A stretch of 64,000 bases of DNA from Paenibacillus mangrovi (GTDB taxonomy: Bacteria; Bacillota; Bacilli; Paenibacillales; Paenibacillaceae). The notes under the pieces are model-generated. The model ran no database searches, was not told the DNA's origin, and was given only the letters and a program-made list of their open reading frames with translations. The stretch is taken from the NCBI RefSeq assembly GCF_022898935.1, contig NZ_JALIRP010000002.1, forward strand, positions 1 through 64,000, read 5' to 3'. Below are positions 16,723 to 25,242 of the stretch, in pieces (position 1 is the stretch's first letter; each line of letters begins with the position of its first letter). The position numbers and the translations under genes are program-made.

Positions 16723-17211
16723 CTATAGACCTCTATTCTTATTAAGCCACTCTTCGTTATTCCACAGTACAGGCATTGCTCCTACCGATTGAATATGTAA
16801 CTGTGGGTCGTTTGAATGCACAAAAGCGATCAACTTTTTTTGATTTTCTACAAGTAATCTCCAAGAATTATTTTGGATAATGTCTAACACATGGTACGTA
16901 GTGTCTTTATCTCGTGCATTGAATTTGTCGAAGTTCTTGAAGACTAATACGAAACCTTCATTGCTAGGAACAATATCAGAAAGGCAATCATTAAAAGCAT
17001 CTAGGTTTTTTCCGTAGTAATTGGGGAACTCAAGAGTTTTGCCTAATTCCAATAGACAAGCATTCTTATCCCATGACTCACAATCGAAGAGATATACGTC
17101 AAATCCTTCTTCTTTTATATTTTCAACATACTTTTCTAGTATGCTTTGTCTCCAAAACATAACGATAGAACCATTCATCATCAACGACTTCCATAATACT
17201 TCTCGTTCCAT
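16723..17211 (-). CDS. Barstar-family (ribonuclease inhibitor) protein
   Basis: 162 residues. The barstar core is visible as FDVYLFDCESWDKNACLLEL followed by LEFPNYYGKNLDAFNDCL, the helix-2/loop region that covers the active site of barnase-type RNases. It is longer than the classic 90-residue barstar, with extra N- and C-terminal parts. No barnase-like RNase gene lies in the window, so it is either an orphan antitoxin or protects against toxins of rivals. It probably forms a two-gene operon with the CPCC gene. GGGG precedes ATG 17211, a weak site. Confidence 0.85.
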   Translation of the reverse strand: MEREVLWKSLMMNGSIVMFWRQSILEKYVENIKEEGFDVYLFDCESWDKNACLLELGKTLEFPNYYGKNLDAFNDCLSDIVPSNEGFVLVFKNFDKFNARDKDTTYHVLDIIQNNSWRLLVENQKKLIAFVHSNDPQLHIQSVGAMPVLWNNEEWLNKNRGL

Positions 17212-17426
17212 CTATCTAACCCCCAAATAACTTTCATCTGAACAATGACCTAAACCTATTGTACCATATGTTAGTATTTTTCTTTTCGTATCGTTATAAT
17301 TTTTACGTCTGGTTGCTGTGTAAATGTGTACTGCCCGATATTGATAACAGAGACATTCATTTAGCTGTTAAACCATCCCAACCATCCCCGAGTATCGTAT
17401 GACAAACTCCCGCTTACCTTATGAAG

Positions 17427-17457
17427 GCAAAAAAATACCCTCTCAATGAAGAGAGGG
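17427..17457 (-). terminator. Terminator of rlmD
   Basis: On the minus strand CCCTCTC pairs with GAGAGGG around a six-base loop, followed by T7. It lies 19 bases after the rlmD stop. Confidence 0.8.
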
Positions 17458-17475
17458 CAATCCCACATTAACTTC

Positions 17476-19059
17476 TCATTCGTTATTTCCGTTCCAAACT
17501 AATAGTGAGCAACATTCCACATGCGCCGTCTGTGGGAACATATCCACCGGCTGCACCCATTCGATGCGGTACCCGCCGCTTAGCAATACCTGGCAGTCCT
17601 TCGCCAGCGTTGCCGGGTTGCATGATACGTACACCAGCCGTTTCGGCTTGGACTTCACGATTGCGTCAAGTAGCGGACGCTCGCAGCCGGTCCGCGGCGG
17701 ATCGACCACGACGACGTCGGGATGGATGCCGCGGTTGACCCAATCGGGCAGCAGCTGCTCAGCGCGGCCCTCGTAGAAATGAGCGTTGTCTACGCCCGAA
17801 GATTTCGCATTGTCGCGGGCATCCAGTACCGCCTCAGGGATCAGTTCAATCCCGCGAACCTCCTGCGCAAATGGAGCCAGCCAAAGTCCGATCGTGCCGG
17901 TACCGCAGTATGCATCCACCACAAGCTCCGAGCCACTGAGTCCTGCAGCCTCCTGTACCGCATTGTACAGCTTGACCGTCTGCTCCGGATTCAGCTGGAA
18001 AAATGCCCGCGGAGACAAAGCGAATCGAACATCGCCTAAGGACTCTTCGAGCTGCTCGGCACCCCAAAGAATGTTTGTTTTGCTGCCAAAAACAAGTGGC
18101 GATTTGCCCTTATGGATGTTTTGCGCGATGGTAATCACCATCGGCAGCCGCTCGCGGATCTTCTCGACCAGCTGTCTCGAATCCGGCAAGCGGTCCACTG
18201 CAGTGATGAACGTCAGCTGCACCTTGCCGCTGGCTTGGCCTACACGGGCTACGATGGTCCGGACCGCTCCTTCACGCGTTCGCTCATTGTAGACGGGTAT
18301 TTGGAGCTCCTCCATGACTTCCTTCACCTGATCGATGACGCGGTTGACGACCGGATGCTGAATCGGACAGCCACTGATATCGATCAGGCGATGCGATCCC
18401 GCCGCATACAGTCCTGCGATAATATCTTTTCCTTCACGACCAGCCTGAAGCTGCGCTTTGTTCCGGTAGCCCCACGGGTTGTCCATGCTGATAATCGGTC
18501 GAAGCGGAATCTCTTGTATTCGGGCATAACGTTGGAAGGATTCCCGTACGATTTCTTCTTTGGCCTGCAGCTGCGCCTCGTATGTCATATGCTGAAGCTG
18601 GCAGCCTCCGCATTCCCCGTACACAGGACAAGGCGGCTCCTGCCTATGCGGTGAGCGTTTCTCGATCTCAATAATCTCTCCGTTTAGGAATCCTTGTTCC
18701 ACCTTGGTCACTTTGGCCTTAACTACTTCATTCGTTAATGCTCCATCTATAAACACAGCCTTCCGGCGGTAATACCCGACACCTTCTCCATTGATACCGA
18801 TTCGCTTGATCGTAACGATGATCCGGTCTCCTATTTTCACGTCCTCCGCAGAAGCAGCCGGCTTATTCGCAGTATGCTGTGGACGGTACGGCGCCTTTTG
18901 ATTCCTTTGCGTTGATTGCGTTTTACCCTGATGATGTTGCTGCTTTGGATGGGCAGTCTTCGTCCGGGCAGAAGGAGCACCCGCAGGTTTGGCCGACCGC
19001 TTGTCTGTTCCACCGCCTGCCATGGTCCCCTTCGCCTTGTTGTGTGTTTTCTCAGCCAT
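17476..19059 (-). CDS. rlmD: 23S rRNA (uracil-5-)-methyltransferase RlmD/RumA type
   Basis: 527-residue SAM-dependent rRNA methyltransferase. A TRAM RNA-binding domain follows the N-terminus (about residues 70-135). Iron-sulfur cysteines are in CPVYGECGGC plus a later SGCPIQHP. The SAM motif is DAYCGTGTIGLWLAP, and the catalytic region has DPPRTGCERPLLD and YVSCNPATLAKDC. The first 65-70 residues are a low-complexity, Lys/Gln/Ala-rich basic tail not needed by the fold, perhaps for RNA binding. ATG 19059 is preferred over TTG 19065 for its GAGG site. RlmD versus a paralogue such as RlmCD cannot be settled here. Confidence 0.85.
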   Translation of the reverse strand: MAEKTHNKAKGTMAGGGTDKRSAKPAGAPSARTKTAHPKQQHHQGKTQSTQRNQKAPYRPQHTANKPAASAEDVKIGDRIIVTIKRIGINGEGVGYYRRKAVFIDGALTNEVVKAKVTKVEQGFLNGEIIEIEKRSPHRQEPPCPVYGECGGCQLQHMTYEAQLQAKEEIVRESFQRYARIQEIPLRPIISMDNPWGYRNKAQLQAGREGKDIIAGLYAAGSHRLIDISGCPIQHPVVNRVIDQVKEVMEELQIPVYNERTREGAVRTIVARVGQASGKVQLTFITAVDRLPDSRQLVEKIRERLPMVITIAQNIHKGKSPLVFGSKTNILWGAEQLEESLGDVRFALSPRAFFQLNPEQTVKLYNAVQEAAGLSGSELVVDAYCGTGTIGLWLAPFAQEVRGIELIPEAVLDARDNAKSSGVDNAHFYEGRAEQLLPDWVNRGIHPDVVVVDPPRTGCERPLLDAIVKSKPKRLVYVSCNPATLAKDCQVLLSGGYRIEWVQPVDMFPQTAHVECCSLLVWNGNNE

Positions 19060-19142
19060 CCTCAACCTCGCTCCGTTTCTTCATAAATTCATTCTTACAC
19101 TATATCACAGCGGAGCCTGATCCCCAAAGGGTTGTTCTCTTA

Positions 19143-19472
19143 TCATGCGATCGGGGTTCCATTGGGTACTACCATATCCGGCTTCAGAAGCACCACATCG
19201 CCTTCTTCCGGTACACCGCCTAGTACCAGAACTTCCGAGTCAAAACCCGCGATTCTCCGGGGAGGAAAGTTCACCACAGCAGCCACCTGTCTGCCTACAA
19301 GCTGATTGGGCGTATATCTCTTCGTAATTTGGGCCGAAGAACGCTTGATTCCCAGATCACCGAAATCGATTTCAAGTTTGATCGCGGGTTTGCGGGCCTT
19401 TGTAAAAGGTTCTGCCTTCGTAATCGTTCCAATTCGAATATCCAGCTTCAAAAAGTCTTCAATCGCTGCCAT
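19143..19472 (-). CDS. csaA: CsaA-like tRNA-binding domain chaperone
   Basis: 109-residue single tRNA-binding (OB-fold) domain protein of the CsaA family, reported as an export-related chaperone in Bacillus. Typical segments are [28 protein letters not shown] and [20 protein letters not shown]. The length equals other CsaA proteins. The ribosome binding site is weak. It lies 77 bases upstream of rlmD in the same direction and may be co-transcribed with it. Confidence 0.9.
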   Translation of the reverse strand: MAAIEDFLKLDIRIGTITKAEPFTKARKPAIKLEIDFGDLGIKRSSAQITKRYTPNQLVGRQVAAVVNFPPRRIAGFDSEVLVLGGVPEEGDVVLLKPDMVVPNGTPIA

Positions 19473-19637
19473 GCTGCATCACACTCACAATTCGGTAGTT
19501 TTATTTGAGATCATCCGATAGTACTTCAAACTCAACATCTTAGCAGATCGTCTAAAGGATCACAAACGAATATTTAGTTTAAATCAAAAAATACTAAAGC
19601 TTCCGACTTAGGGGATCGGACCTTCGATGAAATAAAA

Positions 19638-19668
19638 CAAAAAAGGAGCAGCATTTTGCTCCCCCTTC
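19638..19668 (-). terminator. Terminator after the sigma/anti-sigma/membrane operon
   Basis: GGAGCA pairs with TGCTCC, extended by AGG/CTT-type pairs, and is followed by T6 on the minus strand. It lies about 97 bases after the membrane-protein stop. The 292-base gap 19473-19764 also contains the 8-bp inverted repeat TGCGTCGT/ACGACGCA of unknown meaning. Confidence 0.7.
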
Positions 19669-19764
19669 TCAATTTAATATTTTGAATGCGTCGTACCTTC
19701 TATTTTTATTATTCTACGATTCGCTTCTAAAACGACGCAGCTTGCAATTGTTATCGAACCACGG

Positions 19765-21036
19765 TCACTTCCCGTGAAACTTCCGTTCCTTGTCCGCACG
19801 ACTCTTCCCTGTTCCCAGCATCAGCTTGATGCCGCCCGCGATCAGGAGCACCGCAACGATAATCGGCTTCAGATAATGGCTGATTTTGTAGTCGATGTAC
19901 ATATTCGGGAACCAGTTGTTCATGGCCGGTACCAGAATACTCGTACCCACATAATAAATTCCCAGTATCATCAGTCCAACGCCCAGCCAGCGCTGATGAT
20001 TAGATATGCCTTCAACAATCGGACGGTCGATCAGAGGCTCACGCCCATACCGGCTCGTTTGCTGCAGCCCGTCGAAGAACGAGAAGAACCAGATCAGCGG
20101 GATCAAAAAGAGAAACAGCGACAGATGCAGTACATCAAGCACATACACGCTGCCCAGAAAAAAAATCATGAGCTGAAGCCCTCTTTTTTGAAGTCCGAGA
20201 TACATGTGACCTGCACCGGGAAAGGCCGACAGCAGCGTAGCAAGCACCTTGCTCCGTTTGCCTTCCTCGCGCCCGGCTTCCATATCGTCGAAAAGACTAC
20301 GGTCTAGAAGAATTTCCCCCGCCTGTCTGCGGTGAATGAGCTGAACGGCATCAAACATGCAGTACAGCCAAATGATCGGAAGCACGCCCAGGAACAACAG
20401 GAATACCGAATGACTCGTCAAGCCGGTTAGGAAAAACATAATCGTACCCAGCCCGAAAAATGCGATCAAAAATGATAGCCCGCGCTGCATCAGTCCCATG
20501 TGCAAATGGCCAAGCCCCGGTACAAAGGACAGCAGAATCGTGTAGAACCGTTCACTCTCTGGACTCTGTGAAGAGCCAGTTTGGGGTGGATAGGGCTCAA
20601 AGTGCATATTCGGCGCCTCAAAGTTGTTCTCTTGCTCCGGATAGAGCCCCATGCCCGAAGGCGGATTTCCAGGATTGGCATATGCCTGATAACCACCCGC
20701 TTGATACCCGTTAGGCTGGTAGCCGTGAGGCGGATAAGGCGCCGGGGGCATGCGCAGCAGATAAATAATCAGATCCAGCATGCAAAAAATCCACAACACG
20801 GCTGCGCAAAAAGCGGTTAAACCAAAAAAGACTTTATCATTCGACGCAACCATCAGCATGAACCCAAGCAAGATGCCTCCAAAAAACAGAAGCGGATAGA
20901 TAAATCCTCTCCCTTTTCTCCCCATATAATAGTGCCCCAGCCCAGGGATGAAATTGAGGATAAAGGCTGACATTTTATTGCGGTTCTGTTCCAAATTCAT
21001 CTTTCCTTTCCAAGGATTATTATTCATCGACATCAA
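19765..21036 (-). CDS. Multi-pass membrane protein with three internal repeats
   Basis: 423 residues, no family named with certainty. The same module occurs three times: FIPGLGHYYMGRKGRG (about residue 29), FVPGLGHLHMGLMQRG (about 170) and FPGAGHMYLGLQKRG (about 270). Each is followed by hydrophobic stretches, so a triplicated two-helix unit like a TM2-type hairpin is likely. A Pro/Gly/Tyr-rich linker joins units 1 and 2, and two more helices lie near the C-terminus. It ends an operon with an ECF sigma and an anti-sigma gene, so it may act in sensing or output. The start is unsure: ATG near 21033 or ATG 21000, the latter after GGAAAGG. Confidence 0.7.
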   Translation of the reverse strand: MMSMNNNPWKGKMNLEQNRNKMSAFILNFIPGLGHYYMGRKGRGFIYPLLFFGGILLGFMLMVASNDKVFFGLTAFCAAVLWIFCMLDLIIYLLRMPPAPYPPHGYQPNGYQAGGYQAYANPGNPPSGMGLYPEQENNFEAPNMHFEPYPPQTGSSQSPESERFYTILLSFVPGLGHLHMGLMQRGLSFLIAFFGLGTIMFFLTGLTSHSVFLLFLGVLPIIWLYCMFDAVQLIHRRQAGEILLDRSLFDDMEAGREEGKRSKVLATLLSAFPGAGHMYLGLQKRGLQLMIFFLGSVYVLDVLHLSLFLFLIPLIWFFSFFDGLQQTSRYGREPLIDRPIVEGISNHQRWLGVGLMILGIYYVGTSILVPAMNNWFPNMYIDYKISHYLKPIIVAVLLIAGGIKLMLGTGKSRADKERKFHGK

Positions 21037-21051
21037 GTCATCTGCTAATGC

Positions 21052-21504
21052 CTAAGGCTTCATCTTGTCGAGCCAGTCTGTCGTCACTTTAACCAGCTCC
21101 TCGCTGTAGGATGACTTGTTCATATGTGTATCAGCCTTCTGCGGCTCTGGCGTAAGCTTGTCGAACCAACCTGCCGAGAGGAAGACCAAGGTTAGGCTGG
21201 CTGCTACTACATAATGGAATAACCGGTGCTCATACCAGCGTGGCCTGCTGCCTTTTGGCTCCAGATGTACCATGGACGTGTGTGATGTTTCAAGCTGATT
21301 CATGACATGCTCTACAAAATGCTCTGGATCTTCGAGAACAGGTAATCCTTGCGCTTCCATATCCAAGGCCTGCATATATATTGCAAATGCCTGCTCATCC
21401 TCCAGAAGGAGCGATTCCATCCACTCAGCCCGCTCGGGTGAGAGTTCACCACGGATATACGCCGCCCAGTCCTCTAAGAGCGGAACCTGCCTGTTGTCAC
21501 TCAT
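21052..21504 (-). CDS. Probable anti-sigma factor, single membrane span
   Basis: 150 residues: an N-terminal helical cytoplasmic part (about 1-92), one membrane span (YVVAASLTLVFLSAGWF, about 98-114) and a short outer tail. The start overlaps the end of the ECF sigma gene by eight bases, the classic arrangement of a sigma/anti-sigma pair. It lacks the His-x3-Cys-x2-Cys zinc motif of ZAS anti-sigmas, so the assignment rests on context and topology. Confidence 0.65.
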   Translation of the reverse strand: MSDNRQVPLLEDWAAYIRGELSPERAEWMESLLLEDEQAFAIYMQALDMEAQGLPVLEDPEHFVEHVMNQLETSHTSMVHLEPKGSRPRWYEHRLFHYVVAASLTLVFLSAGWFDKLTPEPQKADTHMNKSSYSEELVKVTTDWLDKMKP

Positions 21505-22144
21505 TCCATTCTTCCTCCTTCCAGTGTGTACGAATCCAGTTTCTCGCCCGGTACAGCCTTGACTCTACCGTTTTCACCGCAATATCCTGTTCTGTGGCAA
21601 TTTGGTCATAACTTTTTTCTTGTATATAAAATTGAATTAAAATGTCCCTGTGCTGGGAAGGCAGGAGATTCATTTTTTTCTCGAACAGCATCTTTTTCTC
21701 TTTGCGGACCAGCTGCCCCAGCACATCCTCTTCCGATGACGGCAGATACTGGATCAGCTCGCCATCGACCATTTGATCTTCCCGTCGTCTGTTCAGCTTG
21801 CGTTTGGCATCAATGGCTTTATGTACCGCGATGCGGGTAATCCATGTCTTGAACCCTTGGGAACGGTAATCCGGGAGAGATTTATACACTTGCAAAAAAA
21901 CTTCCTGTGCCGCGTCTTCCGCTTCTTTCGTATTTTTGAGCACAGAATAGGCCGTTTGGAACACATGCTGCCCGTATTGCTCCACAAGCTTCCGGAATGC
22001 AGCCTGGTCGCCGCGCCTGATTTGATCGATCAATCGTTCTTCGTCAATCTTTCTCTCCCCCTTCCCCGTATCAATAGACGACAAGATTTTCGCTAACCCT
22101 GCATCTTTTTCAAAAAAAATTTTCACAAAAGAAAACAGCCTCAT
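21497..22144 (-). CDS. ECF-type RNA polymerase sigma factor
   Basis: Sigma-70 group IV factor. Region 2 runs from LIDQIRRGDQAAFRKLVEQYG through the RITRIAVHKAID-like segment (observed: FKTWITRIAVHKAID). Region 4 covers LPSQHRDILIQFYIQEKSYDQIA with the helix-turn-helix VKTVESRLYRARNWI. The given start ATG 22144 is doubtful: it lies inside the terminator hairpin at 22127-22164, so translation probably begins further in, near TTG 22084 or after the GGGGGAG at about 22057. Operon with the anti-sigma and the triplicated membrane protein. Confidence 0.85.
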   Translation of the reverse strand: MRLFSFVKIFFEKDAGLAKILSSIDTGKGERKIDEERLIDQIRRGDQAAFRKLVEQYGQHVFQTAYSVLKNTKEAEDAAQEVFLQVYKSLPDYRSQGFKTWITRIAVHKAIDAKRKLNRRREDQMVDGELIQYLPSSEEDVLGQLVRKEKKMLFEKKMNLLPSQHRDILIQFYIQEKSYDQIATEQDIAVKTVESRLYRARNWIRTHWKEEEWNE

Positions 22145-22164
22145 TCCCTGAGGAAAAAGGCTGT
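22127..22164 (-). terminator. Terminator of the epimerase-family gene
   Basis: ACAGCCT pairs with AGGCTGT and is followed by TTTTCTTTT on the minus strand, 22 bases after the reductase stop. It overlaps the first codons of the longest sigma-factor ORF, which argues for a later sigma start. Confidence 0.7.
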
Positions 22165-22185
22165 CGGTTTCTTCACATTACCGTC

Positions 22186-23070
22186 CTACCTTTCTTGCAC
22201 CGCCAGCTGGCGAATCAAAGCCGGAAGCCAGGAACGTAGCGGCTGGAATGGATAGCCCAATCGTTCCGCCTTGTTCGTATCCATCACCCAGGAGTCCGGC
22301 ACGCCGAACGGAGATTGATCCTCATCTTTGGCCTGCTTGGATATCATGGCTTTCTTGCCTGTTTCCTTCTCGATCCATCCCATCAGCTCGGATAATTTCA
22401 CATCCCCCTGTGAGCGGGCGTTGATCGCACCTTCAACCCGCTGATTTTTGAGCCAGCTCAGGAAGGCTGCCGCTTCACCGGAGGAAATAAAGCACATTTT
22501 CGCCTGAAGGTTCGGGATCCCGATCGGCTGCTCTTTTTTCACATGATCAATGTGGAATTCAAGCCGTCCCGTATAATCATCCTCGCCAAGTACGATCGGA
22601 AACCGCACAGCAACAACCGGGAAATCAGCATTTTGGAAAAATACCGCTTCGGCTAGGCGTTTACCCTCTCCATAAGGGAAGTCATTACGGCCGCCCATGG
22701 TAACCGGGTAAATATACGGGTTTACGTCTTTTTCTTCATGCGATCCGGGAGCCGGTTCATAGACTGCCAGCGTGGAAGTCAGTATGTATCTTTTCACTTT
22801 GCCGTTAAACACATCACATGCATCCTGTGCAGCCTGAGGAGAGTAACAAATATTGTCGTACACGGTATCCCATTCCCGTCCCCCCTCAACCGCTTTGGCC
22901 AGCGATTCTTTATCTTCACGGTCGAGCTGAATCCGCCCGATCTGATCGCCAAATTCATCCTCGGTGGTGCCACGGGTTGCAATGGTTACTTTATGCCCTT
23001 CTTCCAGCAGAAGCTGGACAAGCCTTTTGCCGAAAAAACGGGTTCCGCCCAAAATAAGTATGTTCTTCAT
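22186..23070 (-). CDS. NAD-dependent epimerase/dehydratase family protein
   Basis: 294-residue extended short-chain dehydrogenase. The Rossmann loop is ILGGTRFFGKRLVQLLLEEGH at the N-terminus, TSTLAVYEP contains the usual Ser/Thr, and PYGEGKRLAEAVFF looks like the YxxxK active site (Tyr-Gly-Glu-Gly-Lys). Substrate unknown; relatives include sugar-nucleotide epimerases and isoflavone-reductase-like enzymes. It lies alone between the sigma operon and dnaD, with terminators on both sides. Confidence 0.8.
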   Translation of the reverse strand: MKNILILGGTRFFGKRLVQLLLEEGHKVTIATRGTTEDEFGDQIGRIQLDREDKESLAKAVEGGREWDTVYDNICYSPQAAQDACDVFNGKVKRYILTSTLAVYEPAPGSHEEKDVNPYIYPVTMGGRNDFPYGEGKRLAEAVFFQNADFPVVAVRFPIVLGEDDYTGRLEFHIDHVKKEQPIGIPNLQAKMCFISSGEAAAFLSWLKNQRVEGAINARSQGDVKLSELMGWIEKETGKKAMISKQAKDEDQSPFGVPDSWVMDTNKAERLGYPFQPLRSWLPALIRQLAVQER

Positions 23071-23134
23071 ATATGATCCTCCCTAATCTTCATAACAAAA
23101 TAGCCTATTTCAAATTCTCTTCGTATTTTACCAC

Positions 23135-23173
23135 AAAAAGCGTGTCTTCCGAATGCTCCCGGAAAGACACGCT
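23135..23173 (-). terminator. Terminator of asnS-dnaD
   Basis: On the minus strand AGCGTGTCTTTCCG pairs with CGGAAGACACGCT (one bulge), followed by TTTTTG. It is one of the longest stems in the window, directly after the dnaD stop. Confidence 0.8.
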
Positions 23174-23185
23174 CTTGTGGAAATA

Positions 23186-23878
23186 TTATGATCGTCCGCT
23201 GCTGCGGAATTTTTGTGTATAGGCTTTGGCGTCGTTCACCGTTTTTACGCGGTTCCTACTCCATTCGAGCAGAATCCGGTCAATGTACCTGAGATGAACT
23301 TTTCCGGCGAACACCGCTTCTTTCAGCGCCATTCGGATCAGCTCTTCAGGATACCTGTCCTGGTCGATCCAGTTAGAAATCGTTTCGCATTCCATCGGCG
23401 ACAAAGGCCGGCCAAACTCCTTCTCGAAGATGATGAACAGATTGTGTCCTTCCTCCTGATCGGGAGCCTCCTGATGCTTCTGACGGATATGCTGGACAGG
23501 TTTCCTCTTCTCCTGGGCAGCCAGGCAGCGTCCTAACTTCTCATACAGACCGGACAGATTGTAACGTTCATATTGTATATTCTGCAATGCGTCAAGCTCT
23601 TCATCGATGCTGATCAAGCCTGCTTTTAACAGTTTTTGCAAACTTTGCGCGATCGACTGGGTCGAAGCTCCAGTAACATCCTGCAGCTCCTCAAGTGTTG
23701 GAAAGTCCTTTTGCTCCACTTGTTTAAAGGAGATCAGATGGATCAGGAGAAGCGTCTCCTGATCGCTAAGCTTCAGCTTGCGGTAATGTTGGAGCAGAAC
23801 ATACGGAATAACCGCCATACCCGCTCCCAAACCGGATGAAGCTCCCTCGGCCCATGTTTTCCATCCTGCGCTGTCCAT
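23186..23878 (-). CDS. dnaD: DnaD-family replication initiation protein
   Basis: 230 residues. An N-terminal winged-helix domain (about 20-105: YRKLKLSDQETLLLIHLISF...LLKAGLISI) is followed by the C-terminal DnaD/DnaB_2 helical domain. That domain shows FEKEFGRPLSPMECETISNWI and the final AKAYTQKFRSS-type tail. It helps load the replicative helicase at the origin. It directly follows asnS, the same order as in Bacillus. ATG 23878 is preferred over GTG 23887 for spacing from AAGGAGAGG. Confidence 0.9.
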   Translation of the reverse strand: MDSAGWKTWAEGASSGLGAGMAVIPYVLLQHYRKLKLSDQETLLLIHLISFKQVEQKDFPTLEELQDVTGASTQSIAQSLQKLLKAGLISIDEELDALQNIQYERYNLSGLYEKLGRCLAAQEKRKPVQHIRQKHQEAPDQEEGHNLFIIFEKEFGRPLSPMECETISNWIDQDRYPEELIRMALKEAVFAGKVHLRYIDRILLEWSRNRVKTVNDAKAYTQKFRSSGRS

Positions 23879-23898
23879 GAGCTTCACCTCTCCTTATC

Positions 23899-25194
23899 TT
23901 ATGGGTAAAGACGATACAAGGTACGAGGGAAAGGAATGGTTTCACGAACGTGATCCAGGCCGCAAATCCATGCTACCGTACGTTCCAGTCCAAGACCGAA
24001 GCCGGAATGAGGAACGGTTCCGTAGGTGCGCAGATCCATGTACCATTGATAGGTTTCCATGGACAGCTCATGCTCCTTGAAGCGCTGCTCCAGTAATACC
24101 GGATCATCGATACGCTGCGAGCCGCCGATGATTTCACCGTAGCCTTCCGGTGCGATCATATCCGCACACAGTACAACATCTGGACGGTTCGGATCTGGCT
24201 TCATATAGAATGCCTTAATACCGGCAGGATAATGCGTGATGAATACAGGCTTGTCGTATTTTTCGGCAATGGCTGTTTCATGCGGAGCACCGAAGTCCTC
24301 GCCCCAAGGAATATCAAAGCCTTCTCCTTGCAGGAATGTGATGGCATCATCATAGGTAATACGAGGGAATGGAGCTTTGATATTTTCCAGCTTGGAAATG
24401 TCGCGTCCTACCGCTTCCAGCTCGGTTTTGCAGTTTTTCACGACGGACTGAACTACGTGAGAGATGAACTGCTCCTGAACCTGAAGGCTCTCCTCATGAT
24501 CAGTAAAGGCCATTTCCGGCTCGATCATCCAGAACTCGATCAGGTGACGGCGGGTTTTGGATTTTTCAGCGCGGAACGTTGGGCCAAATGAATATACTTT
24601 TCCGAGAGCCATCGCTGCCGCTTCCATGTACAGTTGTCCACTTTGCGTCAAATAGGCATCCTCTTCAAAATATTTCGTATGGAATAAATTTGTCGTTCCT
24701 TCAGCAGAAGTTGGTGTCAGGATTGGAGGATCGACCAGCGTAAAGTCGTTTTGATCGAAAAACTCCTGTACGGCACGGATAATTTCACCGCGGATAACCA
24801 TAATGGCACGCTGCTTCGGCGCACGCAGCCACAAATGCCGGTGATCCATCAGGAAATCGACCCCATGCTCCTTCGGTGTAATCGGATAGTTCTCGGTTAA
24901 ATGAATGATCTCAAGTCCCGTAACCGTCATCTCATAACCGGATTGGCTGCGGGGCTCTTCACGAATGACGCCCGTAACGTATACGGAGCTTTCCTGGGTC
25001 AGGCTTTTCGCGTCATTCCATACCTGTTCGGATACTTCACTTTTTACGACGACGCCTTGAATATATCCACTGCCGTCTCGCAGCTGCAGAAACTGAATTT
25101 TACCGCTCGAACGCTTGTTGTTAATCCAGCTGCCGATAGTAACCGTTTCTCCTACATGCTGATTCACATTACGAATCATACTTTTGGTGGCCAT
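23899..25194 (-). CDS. asnS: Asparaginyl-tRNA synthetase
   Basis: 431-residue class IIb aminoacyl-tRNA synthetase that charges tRNA-Asn. The N-terminal anticodon-binding OB fold (about 1-110: [21 protein letters not shown]) is followed by the catalytic domain. Class II motif 2 is [19 protein letters not shown], and motif 3 is [24 protein letters not shown] site precedes the ATG. No T-box was seen upstream, where only 48 bases separate it from ackA; it is probably transcribed with ackA. Confidence 0.95.
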   Translation of the reverse strand: MATKSMIRNVNQHVGETVTIGSWINNKRSSGKIQFLQLRDGSGYIQGVVVKSEVSEQVWNDAKSLTQESSVYVTGVIREEPRSQSGYEMTVTGLEIIHLTENYPITPKEHGVDFLMDHRHLWLRAPKQRAIMVIRGEIIRAVQEFFDQNDFTLVDPPILTPTSAEGTTNLFHTKYFEEDAYLTQSGQLYMEAAAMALGKVYSFGPTFRAEKSKTRRHLIEFWMIEPEMAFTDHEESLQVQEQFISHVVQSVVKNCKTELEAVGRDISKLENIKAPFPRITYDDAITFLQGEGFDIPWGEDFGAPHETAIAEKYDKPVFITHYPAGIKAFYMKPDPNRPDVVLCADMIAPEGYGEIIGGSQRIDDPVLLEQRFKEHELSMETYQWYMDLRTYGTVPHSGFGLGLERTVAWICGLDHVRETIPFPRTLYRLYP

Positions 25195-25242
25195 GCCTAA
25201 ATCTCTCCCTTTGCAATACTTGCATAAACTCAGTTCTAAAGT

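Noticed and set aside
19690..19744. Inverted repeat TGCGTCGT/ACGACGCA as a terminator
   Set aside because: Arms are far apart with no T run; the hairpin at 19638-19668 is the better terminator.
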